DNA of 64,000 nt from Actinernus sp. WN-2022 (lineage: Eukaryota > Cnidaria > Anthozoa > Actiniaria > Actinernidae): assembly GCA_030867875.1 (NCBI GenBank), contig JAOWCC010000064.1:36230802-36294801 (forward strand), written 5' to 3'. Each line of letters starts with the position of its first letter. The first letter of the stretch is position 1. Both the position numbers and the translations under genes were made by a program. Below the pieces are notes generated by a model, which was not told the origin of the DNA, did no database searches, and saw nothing but the letters and a program-made list of their open reading frames with translations. This document shows, piece after piece, positions 25,972-38,489 of the stretch.

Positions 25972-26413
25972 GTAAGAGAAAAATACATCCTAGTACTCTG
26001 TTATTCAATAGTCTTCCTAGTTCGTGCGATTTCGTTTGCTCTCTGACCACAGTTGCACGCCGCATTTGTCGCTCGTTGTGTTTTTGTCATTGAGAATGAA
26101 TGAGAACTCTCAATTGAGAGGAAATTGGAGTAGAGACTCTCCTCCTCTGGGTTACCCTAGACAAGTTTCCATTATTCGCTCGCTCAAAAATTATCACGAC
26201 AAGCACGGGACAGGGATCAGAAAAATCGAGGGACTTCTCGCAGTCTACGCTAGAATCAATGGATTTAACAACACTTAAATTCAGGACCAATAAAATGAAA
26301 ACTGAGAATCGCCAAAAACCTGGTCAATTACATAATGTCTACAATAATGACCGGTATAACTGAATCATGATGTACACTTGGTGGACGCATATAATTACAA
26401 AACAAATGATTAA

Positions 26414-28023
26414 AGTGCATATAAGCCCTAGCCAGTTATCTTTGATATCGATTGTACATGAAGTGTATAGTCCAACGGTAGAATATTTCTTGATTTGGGT
26501 GTTGCGTAATATAAAGGTTTTTAGTATATACCACACCAGTGAATATCACTTTTTGCGCGCTCTGATTGGCTACTCAAACAGTGAATATGATTTCATATTC
26601 ACCTCTGAGCGAAGCAGCGACCACCTCGCGCGAGTTTTTGTCCATATGACAAAAAATATAGTAACTATTTGGTGCTGGCTATTCACTAATGTGTGGTATC
26701 TACTAAAACAATTATTCACTTCAGTGTCGGCCGAAGCGGCTCGGTAAATATCCACCACTTTATTGTTAAATATTTCCAATATGCTAATGATATGATGTCA
26801 TCACCGACATTTGCTGAATTTCTTTGTGCTTGTGAATTAAGCTATTTTCTAATCGTTTTTTTTTTTGTAAAATAACTTTGATAAGCTTCAAATATAACTT
26901 AGAATTTAAGTACTGTTTAAAACACGAACAGCAGTGTTTTATCAAGTTTAAAAAATCGAGGGCGAAGCCCGAGAATTTTTATACTTGATAAAACACGTGC
27001 TGTGAGTGTTTTAAACGGCTTCAAAAACGCTTTAAGAATGCAATGAAAGAAAGACGCACATCTCAAGGGAATGGTTACTTAATGAACCACTGAACCTTTG
27101 TATTCACAACGCCATGCAAAATATTTGAGTAATCACCGTCTGCAATTACGAACATCTCAAGGGAATGACATGAAGAAATTACCATACTATGTTGTTTGAA
27201 GCGGCGTTTCGCAATGCAAGAAGAATCTGCACTTGAAGGATTTGGTGTCGTGGTTTACCTCGATAAAGTTCAAGACTTGGAAAGCGATGTGACTGACATG
27301 ACGGCAGACTATTTTTGACTCCGGCACAAAATATTTAAGTTTAATGCACGTTTTTATTATTTTACGGCTTTGAGTTTGGTGGAACTAAACAGTGGCTCGG
27401 TAAACAAGTTGGATACCTTCATTTTAAAAATATTATTTGTGTATCTCGGTAGTCTGCTGATATTAGTAAATCTAGTGCAAAATGTATTATCTAGGTACCT
27501 TATGTTCCGTGTACTTTTTGCTATCTTTGGGTCTTTATCAGTGAATTCTTAATTAGGATGAAACTTTATATAAAATTTCATGTTCATTAGTATTCTTTAT
27601 ATAAAACGTTCATCCTAATTTGCAATTCAATGAGAAAGCTGAAACATCAATAGAAATTCCATTGTCTCAATCATGAACCCCGTTTCCCCCTGGGACAGAA
27701 TTCAAATCCCTCCGCGGGCCTTCTAGAATGATGAGATTTTATCAGGTATAAAGGGGCATGCACGTGACTGATTTGCTTCATCTGATTGGACAACATGCTC
27801 ATTAATTATTCATGAGTTTTTGAAAAATAGGTAACTTGTCTCTACCAGCATGCTTTTGTATAATAAGTGATGTCGGTGATGATATCACATCATTAGCATA
27901 TTCGAAATATAAACCTTTATATCTCTTAGACGCAACACCCAAATCAAGAAATATTCTACCGTTAGACTATCCACTTCATGTACAATCGATATCAAAGATA
28001 ACTGGCTAGGGCTTATATGCATT
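26414..28023. mobile_element. TTAA-flanked inverted-repeat element (non-autonomous DNA transposon), with a MITE nested in its left TIR
   Basis: TTAA stands at 26410-26413 and 28024-28027. Between them the ends match in inverse orientation for about 165 bp ((a/g)tgcatataagccctagccag..., tagaatatttcttgatttgg, ...atgctaatgat). The left TIR is interrupted between 'ataaaggttt' and 'atatttc' by about 260 bp containing the MITE at 26522-26705. TTAA targets are typical of piggyBac and Kolobok elements. No transposase frame is present. The right end is only 36 bp from the last myosin exon. Confidence 0.75.
26522..26705. mobile_element. MITE with tagtatataccacac termini, copy 1
   Basis: Starts tagtatataccacac and ends gtgtggtatctacta; about 80% similar over its length to 43944-44132. 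Nested inside the TIR of the TTAA element. TA target duplication is possible but cannot be separated from the TIR. Confidence 0.75.
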
Positions 28024-28063
28024 TTAAGCGATCGGCTAATGCACGCCATTATCTCGTCTGTAG

Positions 28064-28165
28064 GGTTACAAGATGGACGACCTTCTCACGTCCTACATCT
28101 CCCTCATGTTAACGAATATGAACAAACAGCGCAGGACGCCAACACTCCGCGCTGTGAAGAAATAA
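28064..28165 (+). CDS. MYO7A: Class VII myosin, terminal exon 6 of 6
   Basis: Acceptor ctgtag, then 33 codons [20 protein letters not shown] and [13 protein letters not shown], and a TAA stop at 28163-28165. [12 protein letters not shown] is the conserved C-terminal end of myosin VII. The tail beyond it is short and basic. A possible polyadenylation signal (aataaa) is at about 28425. The branch-point-like gctaatg lies at 28035-28041, just past the end of the inverted-repeat element. Confidence 0.93.
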   Translation, partial: GYKMDDLLTSYISLMLTNMNKQRRTPTLRAVKK

Positions 28166-29464
28166 TCTCTAAAACAATCTTGTTCGTCATATGTATTTAT
28201 GGTCCGGAAATATTTAAATAGCAGACTCGAGTTGACGAAGTTAAAATGTAGTTGTTAGGCACTCTAGGGACTGATAATTCTTTATGCACCTGCGGGCCTG
28301 GTGTATACGTAACGATTTTGTTGGTGACGTAATCAGCGAGTGTGCTTGGGGAAGGGATCCGGGCAGGAGGGGGGGGGGGGGGGGGACACTTTATGATAAA
28401 TGGTACTCAGTTTTCAGGAGGAAATAAAATCCAAAGCCCGGATTTCCAAGTTATTGTGAAAACGAACCAGGATTTTTCATCTGTTTGATTATTGTGAATC
28501 GTCTATAACTAGGAATTTTACATGTTTTTACCGAATTCCCGGAAATCGGAATTAGGTACAAAACCGGACCCGGGATGACCGCACGTAGCTGTAATTTTGT
28601 CTGTGCTGCGTTTTATTCCGGCACACGCCATTTTCTCTGCATGTTAGCGAAACGTGTTTATATCCAAAACGTATGAGTGTTCCTTACATGCCTGTGCAGT
28701 GAATCTTTGAATGTTAGTGCATCCTAAATACGTCACAATTCGTTTTCTTTTTCATCATTTCGGATTAAAAAGCAAAACTAGACCCAAATAAACATTTTAC
28801 TGATAATGCCCTAAGAGATGACTTGACGTTTTGATGCCATAGAAAATGGCCACCAAGCCAAAATTCAGTTTTATAGCTCGAGCCCCTCAGCTCCAGTGAG
28901 AATGATCTGAAGAACTACGTACAGTACTCAACATATCCTCGATACCTTAATTTGTTTAATTCAGAATTGGATTATAGGAAAGGAAACTGATAGCTTGCGA
29001 GGTGCGCAAAGGACACTGGGACGATCCCTTTTACTCGCTTTGAATTCTGTAACCTCAAGTGATGACGTCATATATAACGTCATTCAAACTTATTCTCAAG
29101 AAAAAGGTATAAACCGTACAAAATACGAGTTCACATAATATTCAGAACTGCTTAGAGTAGTTTTGTTTTTTAAGGTTAAAATGTTCTAATCCATAACATT
29201 AATTAGTAACAATTTACACAATTTACACTGTGAAAGCAGTCATTTTCGCGTCGAATGCTGTTGGAAGCGATGAATAACCGAATTCTCTACTGCCAAGCAG
29301 GCTCCGGGTAGTATCGTCGTGTACCGTTTAACCAACTGCGTCATAAAATTCCCTTTGTTACCCACGTTCGCTATGAATAATTTGAGACTCAGAAATTTTA
29401 TACGAACATCCGAATCGACACTTAGAAATTTTAGAACGATTATACGTTATCCTCACTATAAAAA

Positions 29465-29566
29465 AAATACCGCCTGAACCGAGATTCGAACTCGGGCCGG
29501 CCGGTTAAGAATCAATACAACCGCTTACCCACCACCAACCCAAACCCTAACCATTAGACCACGAGA
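29465..29566 (-). repeat. tRNA-derived SINE, minus strand
   Basis: On the minus strand: A-box-like tcgtggtctaatggttaggg (about 29547-29566) and B-box gagttcgaatctc (about 29482-29494), the spacing widened to about 60 bp. Non-tRNA bases between the boxes rule out a functional tRNA. Confidence 0.65.
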
Positions 29567-30181
29567 GAATTCGCTGATTGCAATTGTTTCTTTTACCAGA
29601 TTTATATCAACTTCATTAGCATGTTCATAAAAATTCTATTATAGTATAATATATACTATAATAACGGTACGACAACCCTCCGAGCGCGCGAGGTGTGATT
29701 CCCCACGGATCTCAACGGTACACGACGATACTACCAGGCTCCGGTTGTTCAAACACTAAGTGTTAACCAAACTAGGCTGTTTTATCCACTGGATGGGATT
29801 TATCCCACCCTTTGGATAACTATGAACCGAGGCCAGATAGTTAAAGTGCAAGTATCATGTCAAAAAAGAACAAATTATATTGTGCTTTATAATTTAACGC
29901 AGATAGTACGAGCGCTCTGATTGACTTATAGAAACAGAGAAATCGGCACGCCTGCTTGCGTTGTGTCGTAGTTATATCATTAAAGCAATATACCACACAT
30001 TTTCAATGTGTTTACTGGCGCCTTCGGCTTGTGATTTGTGTTCTCCCAACATCCCGCGTGCTTTATTTCGCAAGTAAACACATTGAAATGTGTGCTCTGT
30101 TGCTTAAATTGTAATTAAAGGTATTAATCTTGCAGATTTCGTAAAATGTCTGACATTTAATCCCTAATATTGGTTACTTGT

Positions 30182-30437
30182 CGTGGATCATGTGGCGCTT
30201 TCTCAGTGTAAGCATAGTAATAATTCATTTTGTCGAATTTTCATACAAACCTTCTAAAACCTAACCCCTAAATTTGAAAAACCCTAACCATTTTAAATCC
30301 CAAATCATTAATAGAACGAGTCTAAATACACCTGAACTTAATGGAGAATTTAGCGAAGTTTTCAAGTGTTTTCAAGGGTACTTTTGCTTTAACAATTTCA
30401 GGACATGCTTACACTGAGAAAGTGCCGATCATGTGAC
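30182..30437. repeat. Small inverted-repeat element (MITE-like)
   Basis: Arms 30182-30214 and 30404-30437 (…gctttctcagtgtaagcat against atgcttacactgagaaagtg…) separated by about 190 bp of AT-rich sequence. Confidence 0.55.
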
Positions 30438-30499
30438 GTCATAAGATGAGTCCACTCCCTCCCAAGAGACAACCAGTACAATAAAATCCCGTAGCTTTC

Positions 30500-30712
30500 A
30501 ATAGCCCACTTCCGAGATATGCCTGACTTCCTACGTACAAAGGAATCAATACGAGGCTCCGTGCATAATGCTCAGTCGTTCGTGACAAACACAGAAGTGC
30601 TGTAAGTCTTGTCACGAACGACTGAGCATTATGCACGGAGCCTCTTATTGATTCCTTTGTATGTAGTAAGTGAGGTTATATCTCGGAAGTGGGCTATTGT
30701 GACATCACATAA
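30500..30712. repeat. Long hairpin element (MITE-like)
   Basis: Arms of about 95 bp (30500-30592 and 30608-30700) are close inverse copies, including gctccgtgcataatgctcag and its complement, around a loop of about 15 nt. Lies next to the preceding inverted repeat. Confidence 0.75.
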
Positions 30713-32183
30713 TGACTCAATCCCGCAATTCGGGAATCTTTTTGTAGTTGAATTGCTGCTCCAGTCTCTTGAAGAAAACTCATTTAGACAACTGAAGTAG
30801 GTGGAAAATATAACGTTCTAGTCACTGTAGATTACAAATAGAATTTGGGACAAAAAGAGTTCATATTGTTTTATGGCGCTATTTGCACTTTAAGGTTTGT
30901 GTTACAAAATGTGTAAATTTAACTTTGATGACGTCATACATTTGTACGCAAGTGCTCACGGGTAAAATTCCTCGTGTAATTACGTAAGCGCGAGGCATGC
31001 AATACGTCAGAAAATAGATTGCAAAACTTTACGTCATTCGATTAATAATACCAAAGGTGCAAGCTGAAAGGTATTTGGTATTTAACAAGAAATGTATTTA
31101 TCTTTGCCGAACGCTGAAGCAGCGATGGAATAGTTATGGTCTGTTTTATATAGTTTGATAAAATATGCAAATATAGGATAGATTCAACGCTGCTAAATTA
31201 GTGTGGATTTTTAAAGGAAAAGACGTTTTTTGTCTAATACTGTTGGACAGATTGTTCACTGTTAAGTGCAATCAAGAGACCAACCATTCTAGGTGATGGT
31301 CTCTTCGTGTAATCAATCGCAGGACAGTATGCCTGATTTTTCTGTTGAATAAAGTTACTTGCCTATGGAGGACCATGCACCCGCCTCGTATAACATCACA
31401 TTTTCATGAACCATGTTACATTACCCATCTTGATGTGTTGGTATTCATTTTATGTGCTCTTATAATATTCATTAATAATTTGTAAGGGTGCTAACCAATC
31501 TAAACGCTGCATCCAGGTCACATGGATACCTTGTAAACTCCATTCAAGATTCTAGTCAGCTATTAGTATTCTGTATCAAATGTTATGTAATAGATATTTA
31601 CTAACACGCTCTCTGATTGGTCAAAAACCATGTGTTTATGAGAGTATAGACACATAGGAAGTATGAACAAAACAATCAGAGCGCGCATTACTTGGAACAT
31701 GACGTCATTTCATCTGGATTTCCATGTTGTCTATCAAAATGATGGAGTGACACATTTGCAACTGGATTTGGCGGTTTATTTTGAAGCTGAATTGAAAGAG
31801 AACTAAAACAACATTTCCGAAAAGGATAACCTAGAGGTCAAGACAATTTTTGCCGCAAATTTAAGCCAAAGGATAAGGAATTCAAGGAACAGTGGACTTA
31901 AAGTGGATGTTTTTTTGTCTTCGGCCGCCGGTATCACGGACTTCCCCTATCCCGAGCTGGGTGAATTTGCACGGTTCATGCAACTGCTCTTAATGCATAC
32001 AGACAGTCTCTCCCATGTGGGACATGTTTTTGTGCACGCTGCGCATGTTCGTGGCGGAAACTCTTGCGCCAAAGCTTTTTTTACGCTTTTCTTCCAAATT
32101 TCAGAAATGTTAAATTTTATGTAGTGCATATCATAAGTACTTTACAATATTAGCGTCCGAATTGTATGATCTTGCCTGTACCG

Positions 32184-32316
32184 CTTGAAACGAGCCACAG
32201 CATTGGCTTACCCAACAATACAAAACACCCTAACCTTTAGAACGCGCAGTACAAATACAATAGAGCTACAGTATAATGCCGCAATCAGAATACAGGTTTC
32301 GAGCGGTACTGTATTA
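32184..32316 (-). repeat. Dispersed repeat, inverted relative copy at 54530-54680
   Basis: Contains gcttacccaacaatacaaaa and caccctaacctttagaacg, the complement of which appears at 54610-54660. Two copies in opposite orientation identify a mid-repetitive family; type not determined. Confidence 0.6.
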
Positions 32317-32664
32317 CTTCATTGTATGGGATTCTCGCCATTGTAAATCCCATACAACTCGGTCGCTCATTTTGTAAATAGCACTTAAAACAATCTTACA
32401 CCATAACTCACAGATACATTTTTATTATGTGTATTAGGTTGACAAATTGAAACAAAATCCCTCTGGATCGTAAGACGTCACAGTATTGCCACTGTTGTCA
32501 GAAAACAATAGCTCTTTTGTTATGCAGCACGACGTCATAAGATCCAAGATGGCGGCGTGCAGGAAATTCCAGAGTTCTGAGGAGAGGAATCGCTCACTCA
32601 TTCTGATTGGCTAAAAATACAGATTAACAGTGGTTTAAAAAATTGACATCAATTCAGTGACGAT

Positions 32665-32730
32665 GGTGGTTTAGTGTAGTGGTTGCGACGTTTGCCTTAC
32701 GAGTAGGAGGAGCGGGCTTCGAGTTCCAGA
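32665..32730 (+). repeat. tRNA-derived SINE head
   Basis: A-box-like tggtttagtgtagtggttgc (about 32667-32686) and B-box-like gggcttcgagttcc (32714-32727). Followed by a T tract and a non-tRNA body. Confidence 0.6.
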
Positions 32731-33445
32731 AAATCTCTTCTTTTTTTTTACCTCGCCATTTTCTTGAGAACCCTAGCTCTAGGTGGGTAAGATCTTGTTT
32801 ACTGACCGGTTAGGGCTTTTTATGGTTCAGGATAGGGTTTTAGTTAGTTTATATTGTCATTTCATAAATTAATTAAGTGAGCGATTCCTCTCCTTAAATA
32901 GGAGAGTCGTAGGAAATAATAAAATAGGCTCCTAAATAACAGCTAGTTTACAATTAACAGAATACAACGACAGCAATAGAGTTAGATGTCCATAAGGAAC
33001 ATTTGGGAGAAAACATTGTTTTTCAGCAGAGGTTCCCTTAAAACCAGGTTGACCAGAAAGAAAGTTTCCTTTGGTTACAAGATAGAAGCGTTAACTGGCA
33101 TGTGTTTAAATATTGTGTGCAATTAGGTTAAACCAATTAAATGTTAAAATACGAATAAAATTAGTGCTATTAAACCGTCGTCGTTCTTTGTGAATAATTT
33201 GATCAGCGGTAACTCAAAACGTCACGCGCATGCGCTTTTGATTAGTCCAGTGTGCGCGCGTCTCTTCCCGCCCAAACTGAAACAACAAAGGCAATCACCC
33301 CTGTTTCTAATTTAAGGTACGTCTGAAATGTTTCGCCAAAAAACTACTACTTTAAAGCTAAGCCTAGGACTTGAACAGGTTTAAGTTGTCTTAATTTGTA
33401 ACTCAGTGAGTTCACTAAGTTAGAAAATTATTTACTTAAAAAGTT

Positions 33446-33996
33446 TAAAGTGCCAATGAAATGAATTTTTTATTTTTATTTTATTAAATTATAGGCTTCT
33501 CTGCCTTTTTGTGCAATTAAAAATCAATTTGGAGAGCATGAACATAATTTTATTTCGTATCGAAGTCGGGCATAATTGCCAAAATCAGGTGACAATTTTT
33601 GTCACATGCGTGACGTCACTAGGTCTGCCTATTTATATTCACAAAGCCGACTGCAAGGCTTCTATTAGAAAAAATATGGCTATCCGTTCAAGGTTTCTCA
33701 AAGTATCATATTTCAATTGAAAACTGGCCCAAAATGCACTTATTATGTAGTATTTATGGAGACGAATATAAATGCGCAGACCTAGTGATGTCACGCATGT
33801 GATTACCATATCTTTAACGGCATAAAAATTGTCACCTGATTTTGGCAATTCCGCCTGACTTCGATACGAAAACAAAATATGTTAGCGCTCTCCATATTGA
33901 TTTTTCATTGTATAAAATGACTAAGAGAAACCTAGAATTTAATAAAATAAAAACGGGATCGATTTTTCATGTCATTAGCACTTTAAGCCTTCGGAA
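33446..33996. mobile_element. Inverted-repeat element of about 550 bp (MITE)
   Basis: Outer ends aaagtgccaatgaaat and atgtcattagcacttt, with inverse matches reaching about 190 bp inwards (…gaacataattttatttcgta, gccaaaatcaggtgacaat, cacatgcgtgacgtcactag). No coding frame. The arms have several mismatches, so it is older than the MITE at 51150. Confidence 0.75.
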
Positions 33997-34150
33997 ACTT
34001 GTATTTGAACTCCAGAGCCTTCGTTCTCTCGGCCAGCGGAGCTAACTCGTCATACACACTGCGGCAAAACGTTAACCGGACATCCGCGCGGGATCTGGGT
34101 ACAAGCTTACGATCGTTATAAAAATGTGGCCCGCCCTTATGGGTTCTTTT
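33983..34150 (-). CDS. Possible host terminal exon, unidentified
   Basis: A GC-richer minus-strand frame ending KALEFKYKFPKA and a stop, preceded by an acceptor-like tcaatcag. The residue mix (KGGPHFYNDRKLVPRSRADV, then RLTFCRSVYDELAPL) looks more like real protein than surrounding frames. I do not recognise it and find no partner exon; it also abuts a MITE end. Confidence 0.25.
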   Translation of the reverse strand, partial: KRTHKGGPHFYNDRKLVPRSRADVRLTFCRSVYDELAPLAERTKALEFKYKFPKA

Positions 34151-35474
34151 CTGATTGAATTTAAAATAATTTATAGTCGTCTTTAGGTATCTAATCAAAC
34201 TGAATTTGCCACTGATAATGTTATGTAAGTCCTCAACCTCGTCATAGCTTAGTTGTGTAATCTAAGCATTAACATGACCTAAGAAATTTCTGCAATCTGA
34301 TTGGCTAAGGGGAGTGGTATTTCAATGTAACAGTGAAATTACAAACTTCAAGGAGTGCTATTTCAAACTCCAGGAGGCACTCTTGTTCATAGCCTGCGAA
34401 TACAGCCGTCTCGCATCGGGAACCACAATCAATACGGCTGTATTCGCAGGCTATCCTGTACACGGCGTGGTTTGAGCACAGGCAGCCAAAGCTCTGTATT
34501 TGCACTGTGTGACTACAGTTTCCCCGTATATCGTTTCCTAGAGGGAAAAATGGAAACTATAAAATATTGAACTTTCTCACTGTTATCATGTGTCTTTAAG
34601 TATCATATTTCAATCTTAGCGCACTGGGACCTCTGTTAGTACGTTTTCTAGCTCGCTCTTTTTCTTGTTTACTGTGTACTATTCGTAAATTGGAGAGGCA
34701 GGAAACCATTTCAATATGCTACCTTCCCCCTCAAGCATATTAAGGCCTGACTCGCCTGTCAATGTGGCATATTTTTATTTAAAGGGAAAGCTTCCATCCA
34801 ATCTTTATGAAACTCTGTAGGCTGTTTGTTATTAGTATTTGTTGCAATATGAACTACCTGTATTTTTCAAAGTTGTGTTACCTGACTTGAAAACGACAAT
34901 TAACAGTTGAAACCTTTAGACAAAAACGGGGTACGGAAAGTAAACTTAAATGAATCTTCTTTCTTCATCGTTCTATGACTCATATAAGGGCTTGAACACT
35001 CCACCTTTTAATCATGTCCAGATCATCTCCAGATCATAACGGAAGCAATTAATTAAGGGAAACAGGTCACGTGACATAGTAAACGGTAAAATAAATTATA
35101 TAAATGACAGATACCACATTAGAAGGCGGTACTACAATGCAATTGTCATTTTAAGCAGTGTGATAAACAAAAAATCTAAATTTTCCTGTGTAAACTTCCC
35201 CCATTTCAAGAAACTCGTTTCATGATGATGTCATCAACCGAGAAATGTCATGTGACACTAAAGGAGATTTAAATCTGATTAAGAATTCTAACATGAGGTA
35301 TGTTTTATAGTTTGGACAACTTACATGTAAATCATGGCGTACAATTTCGTACAGTCAGCGGTTGTCATTGCGGGCGCGTACGTGAAAATCTATTTTTAAA
35401 AAGAAAGCCGTTGATGAGTGTTTATAGAAAGAGGAGAGGTTACATGGACATCGACAGTCAAAATGGCGGACGAG

Positions 35475-35645
35475 CTGTTGTTTTCAACGTCCTGCGCGAA
35501 GGGAAATGTAACAGCTGAACGAGTCGGGTCTGTCCCTTTAAACTTAGTACGTTTGGGAAGGAGAGTTTTGGCGTTAAAATGCAGTTATTTACAGGACGTT
35601 TGGAACCACCAAAGCAAGTATTTCAACTCGTTTTTCTGGCGTTAG
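35475..35645 (+). CDS. Possible first exon or orphan small frame, unidentified
   Basis: ATGGCGGACGAGCTG is a good initiation context and opens a frame MADELLFSTSCAKGNVTAER to a TAG. Nothing downstream continues it convincingly. Low support. Confidence 0.2.
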   Translation: MLFSTSCAKGNVTAERVGSVPLNLVRLGRRVLALKCSYLQDVWNHQSKYFNSFFWR

Positions 35646-36345
35646 AATCTACTTTGGTATCTGCAGAACAGATTCAAACTTGTGGACCTCAAACATGAAC
35701 TACTCGGAAGTCTTTGTGATTGAGCTTTCTGACTGGCCTTTACAGTATTTAACAGAAGATGTATGGCGGCTCTAGCTAATTTGGGTCGTTTTTTAGCAGA
35801 GCATCGGGAACCGGTCTAATCATCCACAACTTGTTAGCAATCACAATCGAGGGCAGGAGCAGGCATGTTAACTGAATTTAAAACTTGTGGACCTCAAGAA
35901 ATATAAATATTAAAGCAGCAAATTGGAAAATTGTGAAAAGGTAAGCCTTGTCTTCAGTGTTTTCACTAATTTTGGAACGACGTGTAATGCATTCTACGCA
36001 TGCGCGGCGGCCATGATGTACGATATTGTTCGCCATGATATCGACAGAGAATTGAAGATCTTTAAAATCTCTGCTGGGGGTCTGTTATTCATCAAAATGG
36101 AGAAATTCCCAGCTTAAACTGACGACTTTAAGATTTTTGCCACGGCCCAATGCAAGGCCCCCTGGATGCAATACGATCCTCTCATGGAGAGGGTACTGCA
36201 TGCAAGAAAGAACATTGAATATTTCGCAGCAGTTACAATTGAACGAATCGGGCAAACGAATGTGGGCGATCGTTTTCTTTCTGATACTAATACAACTTTC
36301 AAAGACATTTACTGAGTTTTTTTCCATTTTTATGACTCAAATATT

Positions 36346-36474
36346 GATTTAGGAGATTTATTTATGTTCTCAGAATAAATTAACACTGACGTATCGGTTT
36401 AATATACGGTTTGATTTAGGAGATTTATTTATGTTCTCAGAATAAATTAACACTGACGTATACGGTTTAATATA
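36346..36474 (+). repeat. Tandem duplication of about 67 bp
   Basis: gatttaggagatttatttat, then gttctcagaataaattaaca and ctgacgtat, occur twice in a row with one small indel. Confidence 0.85.
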
Positions 36475-36524
36475 CGGTTTAATATTTGTAAAAGAAAACA
36501 ATTAATAATTCTCTGCTGAATTAA

Positions 36525-37925
36525 AGTCGCTGTGTCACGGTACTGCGCATGTGTGAAAATCTGATGATTTTTGAATTACGTTCCGGCCCGGAACGAAGTT
36601 CTCAGAGGGGTGAAATATCGATTTTTAAATCGACTTCCATCAGTGTTCTTTTTGAACTCATCCTTCCTCCTTTGGTCATTTATGGAAATGTAAGATGTGC
36701 TTAAATAAGTTTTAGTTATTTGTTTATTCAAAATTAGTCGTTGCGGACTGCAACACAACTATAACAAAAAAGCATAAGTGATGCAAACGGCCACTGAGTA
36801 CTCTGAATACAGCAGCCGAAAAACGCAAGAAATTGGAAACTTTTTGGCATTCCAACCAGAAGCGAAGAGGGTTTGGATGTCTAGTAGAGTTCACCATAGT
36901 TAGTCTACTAACTATGAGTTCACGAAACACATGGCAACTTTTCAAGTCGTATTATAAATGATATGGCAGTTTTCAACAGCGATACGAAGAAATATATATC
37001 TACGGCTTAGAAACGAGGCCGACCGGGAGTACAAAGACTGTACGAAAAGTTAGATAAAACCTTTATTTGCTGGCAAAATAACCTCATGAACTCAAACACG
37101 ATAGCCTTGTGAGCAATTGACATACATATGAAGCTCCAGAAGTGATTATTGAATACACGAGAACCCATAGAGCAAACTGATAATAATAAAAGATAACGTG
37201 CTATTAGTTTCACGGACATTTGTGACTACGTACTAAACTCACGCTACAGAATAGCTTGAAATACTGTACGAAAACTCCCGTTTAAAAATTTCCTGATGCC
37301 GAAAGAACCATAGAATCTTAAGCCAGATATCCTTCTGACCAATCGACATAAATATTAAGCTGTGAAAGTAAGTTTCCAGTCCATAACAGCCGATAGTGCA
37401 AACTAGTAAACAGCCACTCGTACTTCCGAAAGTATTGAACTTTTTAGCGCAAATGTATGTGTTACGTTTCCAAACTTTAAGACAAGAAATCGTCCGTAGA
37501 ATATTCTATTTTTTTTACAGCAGAGAACTGTGTTATTAGTCATGTAGAAATAAAACAATGGTGCCATTGGAAGAATTATTTCATGTCAAAAGTGCACAAC
37601 GAAGAAATATATATCTACGGACGCGAGCAGCTTGTTTCACTTTGGTCAAATTCGGACTGTTTACGACTGGAAACAGCAAAAAATACAAGCAAGTAATGAA
37701 ATATAGATACCATTCTTTACTCAATGCTGTTTACCTTGGATGTAGGAAGAATAAAATCCTTGTAAATCTCACCATATACTGTGCATAACTACAATCTGTG
37801 AATACCCGAACAGTGTGGAGTTTCCTGCAAATTATTTTGATTGATTCTCATTGGATGTTACACAATACAGCTGTCAATTCAATGTCTGGAGACTGTGACA
37901 TGCGCAGTACCGTGACACAGCGACT
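36525..37925. mobile_element. TTAA-flanked non-autonomous transposon, 1,401 bp
   Basis: TTAA at 36521-36524 and 37926-37929. The 27-bp ends are perfect inverse copies (agtcgctgtgtcacggtact, gcgcatg). No transposase frame is seen. The last ~280 bp recur at about 55085-55360, showing a family. TTAA targeting suggests mobilisation by a piggyBac- or Kolobok-type transposase. Confidence 0.75.
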
Positions 37926-38489
37926 TTAAAATGTAAAACTTCCAAATGTTTTCAAGTAGTTCCTTTACTTTAAAAAATCGTTGAGACAAAGTTTTCCTGC
38001 ATCTTGTGAAATAGCATTGTCAAACTTTCCCGTTTGAAGCTCTAAGCAAGCCATGAGTTTACGCTGAAACGAAATGGCCAACATTATCCCATGCCAGTTC
38101 GGAGGTGAATATGGCTCAGTACATACCGGATAGCAATAAGTCACCATGTTGAGCCTTGATGATTCTTATCAGTGAAAACCTGAATCGGCCAAACATTTAA
38201 GTCGATATGTAAAACTGTATTTAGAGTACGTGTTATGTACCTAGAAAGCCACTAAGGCTTGAACTACTCTATGAACTCGGACTCGTGCACACACAGTACA
38301 GCTCGCTACTTGAGACCTCCTCAATCTCCCAGTATCACGTGATACATGGTTTCCCACACTAGGAAACTCCCGGATGTATAAACACTACAGTACGTAAGCA
38401 GTCGGTAAAATAAGAGCTTTACTCGTCCCTAGGCCCTCGATTGGAGTTGTCGCTTACCCGTGCTTCGAGATTTTACCTCTTTTGTTTCT

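Larger units (their letters stand above)
28166..38489. other. Intergenic region rich in MITEs and SINEs
   Basis: About 10 kb without a confident gene. It holds a G tract at 28370-28385, minus-strand SINE at 29465, inverted-repeat elements at 30182, 30500, 33446 and 36525, SINE at 32665, a dispersed repeat at 32184 and a 67-bp tandem duplication at 36346. Two weak exon-like frames (33983-34150 and 35475-35645) are listed separately. Confidence 0.7.

Noticed and set aside
36525..37925. Coding potential within the TTAA element
   Set aside because: Only short frames of 60-80 codons on both strands with no transposase motif.
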